Source of the DNA: Spirochaetales bacterium
Lineage (GTDB): Bacteria; Spirochaetota; Spirochaetia; SZUA-6; RPPD01
Assembly: GCA_016929065.1 (NCBI GenBank)
Contig: JAFGJO010000038.1
Location: 102,680-166,679, forward strand
DNA length: 64,000 bases
Direction: 5' to 3'
In this document: piece after piece, positions 8,427 through 18,273 of the stretch
Layout of the letters: each line of letters opens with the position of its first letter
Position numbering within the stretch: position 1 is the first letter of the stretch
Translations under genes and position numbers: made by a program
The notes under the pieces: model-generated
The model's database searches: none
What the model was told of the DNA's origin: nothing
The model's input: only the letters and a program-made list of their open reading frames with translations

Positions 8427-9857
8427 ATGAAGATGGCCGTTGAGGGAATAAACAGCAGGCAAACCGCATGTCTTTTTCAGTTGGATGAAGTAATCCAGGC
8501 TGGGGAGGGGCGCTTGGGTTTTACTGGCAGCCGTATGGTGATGTCGGTGTGTATTGACAGCAGAAACATCCTGCCCGATGCACTGTTTGTTCCGCTTGCC
8601 GGTGAGCATGTTGACGGGCATTCATTCATTGCACAGGCGATTGGAAATGGCGCGGCAGCAGTTTTTTGCGCCGAGTCGGTGTGGAGAGAGCAGGGGAAGG
8701 CAATCGTCGGGCAATGTGAACGTCAAAACGCTTCCTGCGTGGTTGTTGCAGATCCTCTTGCAGCATTGCAACGGCTGGCGGCATATCATCTGACTAAATT
8801 CCCCGGACTGGTCCGGATAGGAATTACCGGAAGCAGCGGGAAGACAACAACAAAAGAAATACTCGGTACTATTCTGTCGGGGTACGCCAATACAATGGTG
8901 AGTTCAAAAAATCTGAACTCGGAAATCGGTGTGCCGCTGCAGGCGTTTCGGGTTACGAAAGAACATGACTATGCGGTCTTCGAAATGGGGATCAACCATG
9001 AAGGAGAAATGGATACGCTGGCGGATATTGTGCAGCCGACCTTTGCAGTGATAACAAACATCGGTACTGCACATATCGGACTGTTGGGTTCGCGGGAAAA
9101 TATTGCAATGGAGAAAAAAAAGATTGTAAAGCATTTTTCCGGGGCCGGGACTCTTTTTGTGCATGAACAAGAGCCGTATCTGAAACTGCTGACCGATTCT
9201 GTTCGGGGAGAGGTAATCCGCTATGGACCGCATTCAACGAAGGGCTTTGAGGGAAGCCGGAGTATGGGGCTGGATGGTACTGTCATCAACTGGGAGGGGC
9301 TCCAAATCCGCTTCCCGCTCTTCGGGACCTACAATCTGCAGAATGCACTCGTATGTATCTCTGTCGCAGCAGCACTTGGAATCCCTGCCGAAACAATCCG
9401 GCAGGGGCTCGAGTCTGTACAAACCATATTCGGCCGTTCGGAAATCATTCAGGGTGAGATCAGTATTCTCAAGGACTGTTATAATGCAAATCCCGATTCC
9501 GTTGCAAAGGCGCTCAATTTTCTTCATGAAATCAACTGGGAGGGAAGAAAAATTGCGGTGCTGGGCGGCATGCTTGAGTTGGGCGAGGAGTCCCGGTTTC
9601 TGCACGAACAAATCGGGCGGCTGTGCGGGGAACTCTCGTTTCATGCGGTTTTCTTTTTCGGAAAAGAAATGAAGCCCGCATTTTCTGAATTTAAAAATAC
9701 AGGAAATAAGGCTTTTTGTGAATGGTTCGAAGATTTCGATGCGCTTTTTGCAGCTGTATCCGGATATGTGCAGAAACATGATCTTCTGCTTCTGAAAGGT
9801 TCCAGGGGCATGGCCATGGAGCGGATCGCTGACATGATTGCCGGAGCGAAACAATGA
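8427..9857 (+). CDS. murF: UDP-N-acetylmuramoyl-tripeptide--D-alanyl-D-alanine ligase MurF
   Basis: ITGSSGKTTTKEILGTIL, VFEMGINHEGEMD, DCYNANPDSVAKAL. Confidence 0.95.
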   Translation: MKMAVEGINSRQTACLFQLDEVIQAGEGRLGFTGSRMVMSVCIDSRNILPDALFVPLAGEHVDGHSFIAQAIGNGAAAVFCAESVWREQGKAIVGQCERQNASCVVVADPLAALQRLAAYHLTKFPGLVRIGITGSSGKTTTKEILGTILSGYANTMVSSKNLNSEIGVPLQAFRVTKEHDYAVFEMGINHEGEMDTLADIVQPTFAVITNIGTAHIGLLGSRENIAMEKKKIVKHFSGAGTLFVHEQEPYLKLLTDSVRGEVIRYGPHSTKGFEGSRSMGLDGTVINWEGLQIRFPLFGTYNLQNALVCISVAAALGIPAETIRQGLESVQTIFGRSEIIQGEISILKDCYNANPDSVAKALNFLHEINWEGRKIAVLGGMLELGEESRFLHEQIGRLCGELSFHAVFFFGKEMKPAFSEFKNTGNKAFCEWFEDFDALFAAVSGYVQKHDLLLLKGSRGMAMERIADMIAGAKQ

Positions 9858-9867
9858 GGAGGAATGC

Positions 9868-10986
9868 ATGGTATTGAAATTTTTATACCCTCTGGTGGAA
9901 TATTTTACTGCATTCAATATTTTTCAGTATATCACGTTCCGCGCAGCCTATGCTGCGGTGACCGCCCTGTTGCTCACCTTTCTGGTGGGCCCGTGGATGA
10001 TCAGAAAACTGACGAAACTGAAGATTGGACAGGAAATCCGGGAGGACGGTCCGGAAACTCATTTAGCAAAATCAGGAACACCTACCATGGGTGGTGTGTT
10101 GATGATCATTTCGATCGTCATTTCAATCCTGCTCTGGCAGGACCTGGACAGCATTAATACCTGGATCATCATTATCTGTGTGTCAGGTTTCGGGCTGATC
10201 GGGTTTGTCGATGATTACCTGAAAATTACAAAAAAAAATGCCGCCGGGCTTACCGGCTGGTTTAAATGGTCAGCACAGGTTATCCTTGCATTCGGCATTG
10301 CACTTCTTATTTTTCTGACCCGTGTCCCGCTGGAAGACAAGGCGCATCTGGGGACCATTCTTGTGGATCCGACAACTTTTTTGTTTGTTCCGTTTACTTC
10401 AAGCCCTGTGCTTGATTTTTCGGAATTCTACATTCCCTTTGCGATGATTTTACTCCTTTCGACAACAAATGCTGTAAATCTTACCGACGGGCTGGACGGA
10501 CTTGCGACCGGGCTCATGATTATTGTGGGTATCACACTCGCGGTTCTGGCATATCTTTCGGCAAATATCAATTTTGCCAAGTATCTGGGGATCCCGTTTA
10601 TCCGGGCGGGCGGGGAACTTACGATTTCATGCCTGGCTCTGGTCGGGGCATGCGTCGGCTTTTTATGGTACAATTCGCATCCGGCTCAGGTCATGATGGG
10701 GGACACGGGCAGCCTCGCTCTTGGCGGCCTGGCAGGAGTTCTTTCGATGATCCTGAAAAAAGAAATTCTGTTGATTGTTATTATGGGAGTTTTTGTTCTT
10801 GAGACCCTTTCTGTTATCATACAGGTTGGTTCATTCAAGCTGTTTCGAAAACGGATTTTCAAGATGGCGCCGCTTCATCATCACTTTGAGCTGAAGGGAT
10901 GGGACGAATCAAAAGTGGTGATACGGTTCTGGATATTGGGCGGCTTGTTTGCATTGATCAGTCTGTCAACCTTGAAGATACAGTAG
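9868..10986 (+). CDS. mraY: Phospho-N-acetylmuramoyl-pentapeptide-transferase MraY
   Basis: GTPTMGGVLMI, FVDDYLKI, NAVNLTDGLDGLATG, MMGDTGSLALGG, PLHHHFELKGWDESKVVIRFWI. Confidence 0.97.
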   Translation: MVLKFLYPLVEYFTAFNIFQYITFRAAYAAVTALLLTFLVGPWMIRKLTKLKIGQEIREDGPETHLAKSGTPTMGGVLMIISIVISILLWQDLDSINTWIIIICVSGFGLIGFVDDYLKITKKNAAGLTGWFKWSAQVILAFGIALLIFLTRVPLEDKAHLGTILVDPTTFLFVPFTSSPVLDFSEFYIPFAMILLLSTTNAVNLTDGLDGLATGLMIIVGITLAVLAYLSANINFAKYLGIPFIRAGGELTISCLALVGACVGFLWYNSHPAQVMMGDTGSLALGGLAGVLSMILKKEILLIVIMGVFVLETLSVIIQVGSFKLFRKRIFKMAPLHHHFELKGWDESKVVIRFWILGGLFALISLSTLKIQ

Positions 10987-11004
10987 GAGCAAAAAAAGGT
11001 AATT

Positions 11005-12132
11005 ATGGAACGTGTTGAAAAAGAGCGTATAGACTATCTGTTTATCATTCTCATTATTCTTCTTCTGGGAATCGGATTGTCCATGCTGTTCTCTGCTTCA
11101 CATTATCATTCGGAAGTCAAACTCGGGAAAGGGCCGCTGCATTTTTTCAACAAGCAGCTGCTTTTTATCGTTATCGGGACTGTTGCGCTGGTGTTTGCCG
11201 CCCGGTTTCCGGTTGAAAAATTTCAAAAACTCATCCCGGTTCTTGTGATTGCAAGTATCTTTCTTTCCCTGTTGACATTTCTTCCGGGAATTGGACGGGA
11301 GTTTAACGGCGGACGGCGCTGGATTGCAATTCTCGATTATACCTTCCAGCCGTCCGAACTGATGAAAGTTGTTCTGGTGCTCTACATCGCCACAATTTTA
11401 AAGAAAAAAGAGAGCCGGCTGGATGATCCATTTAATGCGTTGCTTCCGCCGTTTATCGTCATTTTAATTTTTTCCGGAATCGTATTTTTTCAAAACGATC
11501 TGTCTACAGCAGTCTTTCTGCTGTTCATGGCCCTGTCGATGTTTTTCATCGCAAAGATAAAACTTATTTACTTCGCCTTTATCGGGCTGTTGATGGTGCC
11601 GTTAAGTCTGCTTTTGATTATTACCGACACCTATCGTCTTGAAAAAATACTGACCTTTTTTGATCCGCTCCGTGATCCGTACCGTTTCGGATTTCAGATC
11701 CGGCACGCAAAATATGCGTTTGAACAGGGTGGATTTTTCGGAAAGGGAATCGGGATGAGCACCCAGAAACTGGGATATCTTCCGGAACCGGATTCCGATT
11801 TTATTTTTGCCATTACCGCGGAAGAAATCGGGTTTATCGGCACACTGTTCATCATTGCCCTGTTCGTCGTATTCGCGGTTCGCGGCTATTCGATTGCATT
11901 GAACAGCAAGGACAAATATACATATTACCTGGGCTTTGGCATTACGACAACAATTTTTGTTCAGGCTTTGATCAATATGTTTGTCACAGTCGGGCTTCTT
12001 CCAACAACCGGAATGGTTCTGCCGTTTTTTTCAATCGGCGGATCGGCAATGATCATCAACCTGTTTATGTGCGGGCTGTTGATCAATATTTCACGGAAAA
12101 GTGACAATAGGGGGGGGTATTTCTATGGCTGA
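11005..12132 (+). CDS. ftsW: FtsW/RodA/SpoVE-family SEDS glycosyltransferase
   Basis: SEDS motifs (NGGRRWIAI...QPSELMKVVLVLYIA; multi-TM), dcw position. Confidence 0.93.
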   Translation: MERVEKERIDYLFIILIILLLGIGLSMLFSASHYHSEVKLGKGPLHFFNKQLLFIVIGTVALVFAARFPVEKFQKLIPVLVIASIFLSLLTFLPGIGREFNGGRRWIAILDYTFQPSELMKVVLVLYIATILKKKESRLDDPFNALLPPFIVILIFSGIVFFQNDLSTAVFLLFMALSMFFIAKIKLIYFAFIGLLMVPLSLLLIITDTYRLEKILTFFDPLRDPYRFGFQIRHAKYAFEQGGFFGKGIGMSTQKLGYLPEPDSDFIFAITAEEIGFIGTLFIIALFVVFAVRGYSIALNSKDKYTYYLGFGITTTIFVQALINMFVTVGLLPTTGMVLPFFSIGGSAMIINLFMCGLLINISRKSDNRGGYFYG

Positions 12133-12925
12133 TGCAGTTCTTCATACTTCGCATCGCAAGGAAAAAACCGAAAGCCTCCTGAGAAAGGCGTTGTGGGGCG
12201 TCATCGCAGTTCTCCTTCTTTTTTCCATCGGGGAAATGGTGTTTCATTTTTTTATCGCGCCGAAAGTGTTTATCCGTTCGATTCAGATAAAAACCAATTT
12301 GGAACTGGCAGAAAATGATATACTGCAGCTTGCAGGACTCAAGCGAAACGAGTATTATTTTTTTATTGATACCGTTGCGATTGAGCAGAAACTGCAGTCT
12401 CACCCGCTGGTAAAAGATGCGATTGTCGAGAAGGTTTTTCCCGACGGCCTCCGGCTGACATTACTCGGCCGGGAACCACTTTTTGTTTCATTCGCAAAAG
12501 ACGGGTTGAAATCTGTTCCGCTGGTTATTGATGAATCGGGAGTGCTGTACAAGAGAGGACTCCCGCAAAAACAGACATCGCTTCCGGTTTTTTCCGGAGT
12601 GTCGTTCAACAGTCAGTCAGTCGGTGAACAGATGCCGTCACAGCTGATTCCGGTATTTTCGGAATTGGGAAGTATAAAAAGAAAAGATCCCGCCCTGTTT
12701 AATCTTATCTCGGAAATCCGGGTGTTGAGTACAACAAGCGGCGGATATGAATTGTTGCTGTATCCGGTTTCCTTTCCGGTGAAAGTACGGATTGGAAAAA
12801 AAATAAATTCCAGCCTTCTTCGGGCGCTGTTTTTTGGACTGCATTTTATGCAGCAGGAAGGTGTTCTGAATGAAGTCGATGAAATCGACTTCAGGACTGG
12901 AGAATTCGTGTATCGCACAAAATAG
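12125..12925 (+). CDS. ftsQ: FtsQ/DivIB-like cell-division protein with POTRA domain
   Basis: Single TM, POTRA-like region, dcw position; ATG 12125 preceded by G8 tract. Confidence 0.75.
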   Translation: MADAVLHTSHRKEKTESLLRKALWGVIAVLLLFSIGEMVFHFFIAPKVFIRSIQIKTNLELAENDILQLAGLKRNEYYFFIDTVAIEQKLQSHPLVKDAIVEKVFPDGLRLTLLGREPLFVSFAKDGLKSVPLVIDESGVLYKRGLPQKQTSLPVFSGVSFNSQSVGEQMPSQLIPVFSELGSIKRKDPALFNLISEIRVLSTTSGGYELLLYPVSFPVKVRIGKKINSSLLRALFFGLHFMQQEGVLNEVDEIDFRTGEFVYRTK

Positions 12926-12935
12926 GGGGGGGCGA

Positions 12936-14168
12936 GTGCCATACAATGATTTGATCGTAGGTCTTGACATAGGAACATCGAAAGTGTGCGCGGTAATCGG
13001 GCAGTATGATGAAAACAACATACCCGAGATCACCGGTGTCGGAATGTACCAGTCACGCGGAATGCGGCGCGGGGTGATCGTCAATATTGACGCAACCGTA
13101 AAATCCATAGTTCAGGCAGTCGAGGCTGCCGAGATGATGGCAGGCCGCGAAGTCGGCGAGGTGACGGTTGGTATTTCCGGTGCTCATGTCGAAGGCATCA
13201 ATTCCCGCGGCGTGGTCGCGGTAACCGGCAAGGGCCGGGAAATTGTGGAAGCAGATGTTGAACGGGTGATCGATGCGGCCCGTGCGATTGTTGTGCCAAT
13301 GGACCGTGCCATCCTCCATGTAATACCACAAGAGTTCATCGTCGATGACCAGTCGGGGATTAAAAATCCAGTTGGAATGATCGGGGTGCGTCTTGAATCA
13401 GAAGTACATATCATCACCGGTTCGACGTCATCGGCACAGAATATAATAAAAAGCGTGAACAGGGCAGGATTCAGGGTTTCGGAAATCGTCCTGGAATCTT
13501 TGGCTGCATCCAAAGCGGTTTTGTCGCAGGATGAAAAAGACCTTGGTGTGCTCCTCATTGACCTCGGAGGCGGGACCACAAATGTGCTCGTCTATATCGA
13601 AGGAGCGCCCTATCATACGTCCATTCTGTCACTGGGGGCGGACCAGGTCACCAGTGATCTCTCGATTATGCTGAAAACTCCGCTCGAATCGGCTGAACGC
13701 ATCAAACGTGATGCCGGATGCTGCTATGTGGAACATGTCGAAGATGATCACTATGTTCAGATTCCCCGTGTGGGCGGCAGGCCGCCTGACCGTATCGCAA
13801 AATCAAAAATAGCAGAAATAATCCAGCCGAGAATGGAAGAAATACTCCGTCTTGTCCGCGACCGTGTCAATGAACAACAGCTTTTGAAACGATGCGGCGG
13901 AGGAGTTGTGATTGTTGGCGGCGGGGCGCTTATGCCCGGGGTTGCCGAGCTCGCAACTGATATTTTTGAACTGCCTGTCCGGATCGGCTATCCGGAAGGG
14001 CCGGGAGGGCTTAAAGAAGAATACTCCGATCCGCAGTATGCAACTGCAGTCGGACTGGTAATGAGCGCTGCGGGTAAATCAGAAGGTGAAGCCCCCCGCC
14101 GGGAACGCAAAGAGCGGGGCCAGAATATATTGAGCAAATTCAAGGAGTGGATCGGCGAGTTTTTTTAA
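12936..14168 (+). CDS. ftsA: Cell-division protein FtsA
   Basis: LIVGLDIGTSKVCAVIGQ, GVLLIDLGGGTTNVLVY, VIVGGGALMPGVAELA; GTG start 12936 inferred from G8 SD. Confidence 0.95.
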   Translation: MPYNDLIVGLDIGTSKVCAVIGQYDENNIPEITGVGMYQSRGMRRGVIVNIDATVKSIVQAVEAAEMMAGREVGEVTVGISGAHVEGINSRGVVAVTGKGREIVEADVERVIDAARAIVVPMDRAILHVIPQEFIVDDQSGIKNPVGMIGVRLESEVHIITGSTSSAQNIIKSVNRAGFRVSEIVLESLAASKAVLSQDEKDLGVLLIDLGGGTTNVLVYIEGAPYHTSILSLGADQVTSDLSIMLKTPLESAERIKRDAGCCYVEHVEDDHYVQIPRVGGRPPDRIAKSKIAEIIQPRMEEILRLVRDRVNEQQLLKRCGGGVVIVGGGALMPGVAELATDIFELPVRIGYPEGPGGLKEEYSDPQYATAVGLVMSAAGKSEGEAPRRERKERGQNILSKFKEWIGEFF

Positions 14169-14175
14169 ACAAATC

Positions 14176-14263
14176 TCATGAAAAGCTTGCTGCTTTTCAT
14201 GATGTAAAAAAAAAGGCGGTGGTCTTTTTTAATAAAAAAGATACCAGAACAGTGTTCGCACTG
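14176..14263. repeat. Three tandem hairpins between ftsA and ftsZ
   Basis: TCATGAAAAGC-ttgct-GCTTTTCATGA (14176-14202); TCTTTTTT-aat-AAAAAAGA (14223-14241); CAGTG-TTCG-CACTG (14250-14263). Confidence 0.7.
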
Positions 14264-14301
14264 ATATGTTGACAATTGCTACAGAGAAAAAGGGGGGGGA
14301 T

Positions 14302-15462
14302 ATGGCGATTGAACTTTTCGAAGAAAAATCTTCGAGTCCGACAGTAATAAAGGTAATAGGCGTCGGCGGCGGCGGGTCAAATGCAGTGAACAGAATGATT
14401 GCTGCCGGTTTGCGGAACGTGCATTTCTGCGCGGTGAATACCGATGTTCAGGCACTCGACGTTTCCAGAGCAGCAGTAAAATACGGCATCGGTGCACGGT
14501 TAACCAACGGTTTGGGTGCAGGGGGCATGCCCGAAGTCGGCGAAAAGGCTGCTCTGGAGAGCCAGGAGGAATTGAAAAACCTCATCAAGGGAGCGGATAT
14601 GCTCTTTATTACTGCCGGAATGGGCGGGGGAACCGGTACCGGTGCAGCACCCATCATCGCCCAAATCGCACGGGAACTTGACATTCTGACTGTGGCTGTG
14701 GTCACCAAGCCCTTTGATTTTGAAGGCAAAAAAAAGATGACACTCGCAGATCAGGGGATCGAGAAACTGCGCGAAGCAGTTGATACACTTATCGTCATCC
14801 CGAATCAGTATCTGTTAAAAATAGTAGAACGAAGAACCCCCATCAAGGAAGCATTTTTACTCGCAGACGATGTGCTGCGGCAGGGCGTTCAGGGAATATC
14901 CGATCTCATCACCATTCCCGGTGAAATCAATATTGACTTTGCCGATGTGAAAACAGTCATGAATGGAAAAGGCGATGCCATTATGGGGATCGGTATCGGT
15001 TCCGGTGACAACCGTGCAGTCGAAGCGGCAACCCAGGCGATAAATAATCCATTGCTCGAGGATGCCCATATCGACGGTGCGAGAGGGATCCTCGTGAGTG
15101 TCTGCGGAGGAGAAGATTTGTCTTTGTCCGAATATGAAGAAATAATAAAAATTATTACTGCAAACGCGGATGAAGACGCACTGGTGATTTCAGGCAATTC
15201 CATTGATCCTTCTCTGGAGGATCAGGTGAAAGTGACCGTGATCGCAACCGGATTCAATATGAAAAAGCAGCAGCGTCAGTCAGACCTTCGCGAGAAAGTT
15301 CAGGATTCAGACATTATTTCCTATAATGAATGGATGAACCTGAATGAAGGACTTCAGAACAAGAATACCGGTGAATATCTTTTGGGCAGAAATTCAAAAG
15401 AAGCTGAACTGTGGGTTCCGACCATTCTCCGAAATAAAAAAGCAATAGGGCAGGCAGAATAG
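14302..15462 (+). CDS. ftsZ: Cell-division GTPase FtsZ
   Basis: [28 protein letters not shown], tubulin/FtsZ signature; ATG 14302 directly after G8 tract. Confidence 0.98.
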   Translation: MAIELFEEKSSSPTVIKVIGVGGGGSNAVNRMIAAGLRNVHFCAVNTDVQALDVSRAAVKYGIGARLTNGLGAGGMPEVGEKAALESQEELKNLIKGADMLFITAGMGGGTGTGAAPIIAQIARELDILTVAVVTKPFDFEGKKKMTLADQGIEKLREAVDTLIVIPNQYLLKIVERRTPIKEAFLLADDVLRQGVQGISDLITIPGEINIDFADVKTVMNGKGDAIMGIGIGSGDNRAVEAATQAINNPLLEDAHIDGARGILVSVCGGEDLSLSEYEEIIKIITANADEDALVISGNSIDPSLEDQVKVTVIATGFNMKKQQRQSDLREKVQDSDIISYNEWMNLNEGLQNKNTGEYLLGRNSKEAELWVPTILRNKKAIGQAE

Positions 15463-16361
15463 TGAAACGTGTTGCAACAGACATCGGGATTATCCAGAGG
15501 TATGAAGAATATCTGAATGTGGAACTGCGTCTGGCAGATCACAGTATCAGTACCTATGTTGCTGAGTGCCGTGTGTTTCTGGAATATTTACAGCAGGAGA
15601 AAAAAAGCTTCCCGGCTGCGACATCACGCGATATTGTTGAATATCTGGTGGAGCGTCAGGTTTCCGGAATTGACCAGCGGACGATTTCAAAAATACTCAG
15701 CAGCCTGCGTTCTTTTTTCCGATTTTGCATTCTTGAAGGGATTTGTGATGCAAATCCTGCAGAATCAGTGGAGACGCCGCGAATAGAAAGAAAACTGCCG
15801 AAAGTTTTCAGCAGGGACGAAGTAAATGCGCTGCTTGCGGCGATCGATGAAAATAATCCGTGCGGCCAAAGGGACAGGGCATTGTTTGAGCTCATTTATT
15901 CATGCGGGCTTCGGGTGTCAGAAGCAGTAGACATGACTCTCGACCAGCTGTTTTTAAAGGAAGGGGTGATCAAGGTGATCGGCAAAGGCGGCAAAGAAAG
16001 GGTTGTGCCGATCGGGGAGCATGCCATTCATTGGCTGTCTCAGTATATTCATGAGACGCGGCCGAAACTGTTGAAAAAAGGCCAGCACCATTCTTTTGTT
16101 TTTATCAACAGATTCGGGAAACGGCTGTCACGCAAGGGGATGTGGAAACGGTTCAAGGAGATTGCCGGACACGCAGGCATTGACGGGAAAATACATACCC
16201 TGCGGCACAGTTTTGCAACTCATCTGCTGAAAGGCGGAGCTGATTTGCGCGCAGTTCAGGAGCTTCTGGGTCATACCGATATCGGGACAACACAAATATA
16301 TACCCATATCGGGAACAGCGATCTTCAGGAGCTGCACAAGAAATTTCATCCAAGGGGGTAA
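15462..16361 (+). CDS. Tyrosine recombinase XerC/XerD family
   Basis: R...[39 protein letters not shown] catalytic motif. Confidence 0.93.
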   Translation: MKRVATDIGIIQRYEEYLNVELRLADHSISTYVAECRVFLEYLQQEKKSFPAATSRDIVEYLVERQVSGIDQRTISKILSSLRSFFRFCILEGICDANPAESVETPRIERKLPKVFSRDEVNALLAAIDENNPCGQRDRALFELIYSCGLRVSEAVDMTLDQLFLKEGVIKVIGKGGKERVVPIGEHAIHWLSQYIHETRPKLLKKGQHHSFVFINRFGKRLSRKGMWKRFKEIAGHAGIDGKIHTLRHSFATHLLKGGADLRAVQELLGHTDIGTTQIYTHIGNSDLQELHKKFHPRG

Positions 16362-16363
16362 CG

Positions 16364-17230
16364 GTGTTTTTGAAAAATGCTTTCTTTTTACTTGTCATCA
16401 TTCCGCTTGTATGTACTCTTTTTGGTTGCCGCAGGACTTTCGATAAAGAACTTCTGGAACAGATTGCCGAAATGCAGGAGCCGGTGTTCCAGGGTGAAAA
16501 AATCAGGCCTGAAGTACTGGAGCAGATTAAAGAAAGCATCCTCATGTATGAAGAAAAAATTCAGGATATTGTGAAAGCATCAGCACAGCTTGGGCGGTAT
16601 TATAGATTACTGGCAAAACAGTATATCGAAATCGAGGAACTGAAGCAGGAAATCGCCCTGCTGAAAAAAACCGAGACCCAAATGCTCGATGAATCAGCTC
16701 TCGAGTCAGATCCGGTTTTTCATTCAATCCTGTTTGTAGAATATATGTCTTATGAAATGTATGAATACGCCAGGAATGAAGTAAAGCGGGCTCTGGAAAT
16801 TTATCCGGATAATCCGATGCTTCATTATTATGCAGGGGTATGCAGTGCACGGTTTGGAAAATCAAAAACCGATACAGCCGATCAGGATATCCGGTCAGCC
16901 TGTTATGCTGATGCATTGGCCTCTTATACGCGGGCGCTTGAACTGCAGTCGAACCATATTGCCTCGCTCAAAGCAACTGCAGTGCTTTATATTTTTGAGC
17001 TGAATTTACCGGAAAAAGCGCTTTCCTATCTGGAAAGAGCCCTGACTGTGGAAAAAAACAGCTCTGAAGTGAGATTTCTGCTCGCACGGGTGTATTACCA
17101 GGCAGGGGACCTCGGGAAGGCGATTGAACAGTACGAGATTATTGCCGCAGACGGACAATCAGAGGTGCACCGGCAATCAGCAAAGGACAACCTTTACAGG
17201 CTGCAGGAAGAACAGCGGATGACCAGGTAA
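16364..17230 (+). CDS. TPR-containing putative lipoprotein
   Basis: N-terminal lipobox LVCTLFGC; TPR-like helices (DPVFHSILFVEYMSYEMYEYARNEVKRALEIYPDNPMLHYYAG). Confidence 0.65.
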   Translation: MFLKNAFFLLVIIPLVCTLFGCRRTFDKELLEQIAEMQEPVFQGEKIRPEVLEQIKESILMYEEKIQDIVKASAQLGRYYRLLAKQYIEIEELKQEIALLKKTETQMLDESALESDPVFHSILFVEYMSYEMYEYARNEVKRALEIYPDNPMLHYYAGVCSARFGKSKTDTADQDIRSACYADALASYTRALELQSNHIASLKATAVLYIFELNLPEKALSYLERALTVEKNSSEVRFLLARVYYQAGDLGKAIEQYEIIAADGQSEVHRQSAKDNLYRLQEEQRMTR

Positions 17231-17238
17231 AGGAATTG

Positions 17239-18273
17239 ATGATGATTATGGGCAGAGGATATGAACAGCAGGATCTACTCGCATTAGCGCTCATGAGAGT
17301 CGGTTTTTTACGGCCGAAGGAGCGTCTTTTGCTGTACGAATTGCTTGAATCAGGAGAGCATTTTTCACGGCTTACTGGTGAAACTCTCACCGGACTCGTC
17401 GGCAGAAACCTTAAATTAAAGGTATTCCAGCCTGAAATCTACCTGAAACAGGCAGAAGAAGACCAAAAATACTTGACGTTACGAAATATTCAATGCACTT
17501 TTTACTATAATAAAGATTATCCTGCGTTGTTGAAAACAATTTATGATCCGCCGCTTGTTTTGTATTACCGGGGAAATCTGAACTTGAACGAAACCCATAC
17601 GGTTGCTGTCGTGGGTACTCGTACTCCGGACAAGGCCGCTGGAAAAGCCGCATATAAGTTTGGTTTTGAATGTGCTGATGCGGGTGTCCCGGTGATTTCC
17701 GGCCTTGCGCGGGGAATTGACCGGGAAGTACATCAGGGGTGTGTGGATAACAAAGGCCGGGCAGTGGCGATTCTCGGTTCCGGTGTTGATTGTGTGTATC
17801 CCGTGACAAACAGACGGCTCGCCGAATCAATTTTGATGAACGATGGGGCAATCGCCAGTGAATATCCTCCGGGAACACCGCCGGCGAAGTATCACTTTCC
17901 GGCCCGAAACAGAATCATCAGCGGATTAAGCGATGCAGTGGTGATTGTGCAGGCGCCGGAACGGTCAGGCGCTTTGATAACCGCAGATTATGCACTGGAA
18001 CAGGGGCGTGATCTTGTAGTGCACGAAACCGGCGTTGAAGGGATAGTCAGTGCGGGGAGCCGTGCATTGGTCCAGGATGGCGCGCGTGTTGTTTCCTCCT
18101 GTGATAATTTGTATTCAGACGTGCAGAAAGCGGAGTCTGCAGGAAATTTGAATGATATTTTTCAAAGGGCGGTTAATCAAAACGGCACAATACAGGAAAT
18201 GAACCAGCTTATTGAAATGGAAATACAGGAAAAAATCGTTGTGAAAAACGGTGAATACTACTGGAGAAATTAA
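17239..18273 (+). CDS. dprA: DNA-processing protein DprA (Smf)
   Basis: AVVGTRTPDKAAGKAAYKFG, SGLARGIDREVHQG, AILGSGVDCVYP, FPARNRIISGLSDAVVIVQAPERSGALITADYALEQGRD. Confidence 0.95.
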   Translation: MMIMGRGYEQQDLLALALMRVGFLRPKERLLLYELLESGEHFSRLTGETLTGLVGRNLKLKVFQPEIYLKQAEEDQKYLTLRNIQCTFYYNKDYPALLKTIYDPPLVLYYRGNLNLNETHTVAVVGTRTPDKAAGKAAYKFGFECADAGVPVISGLARGIDREVHQGCVDNKGRAVAILGSGVDCVYPVTNRRLAESILMNDGAIASEYPPGTPPAKYHFPARNRIISGLSDAVVIVQAPERSGALITADYALEQGRDLVVHETGVEGIVSAGSRALVQDGARVVSSCDNLYSDVQKAESAGNLNDIFQRAVNQNGTIQEMNQLIEMEIQEKIVVKNGEYYWRN

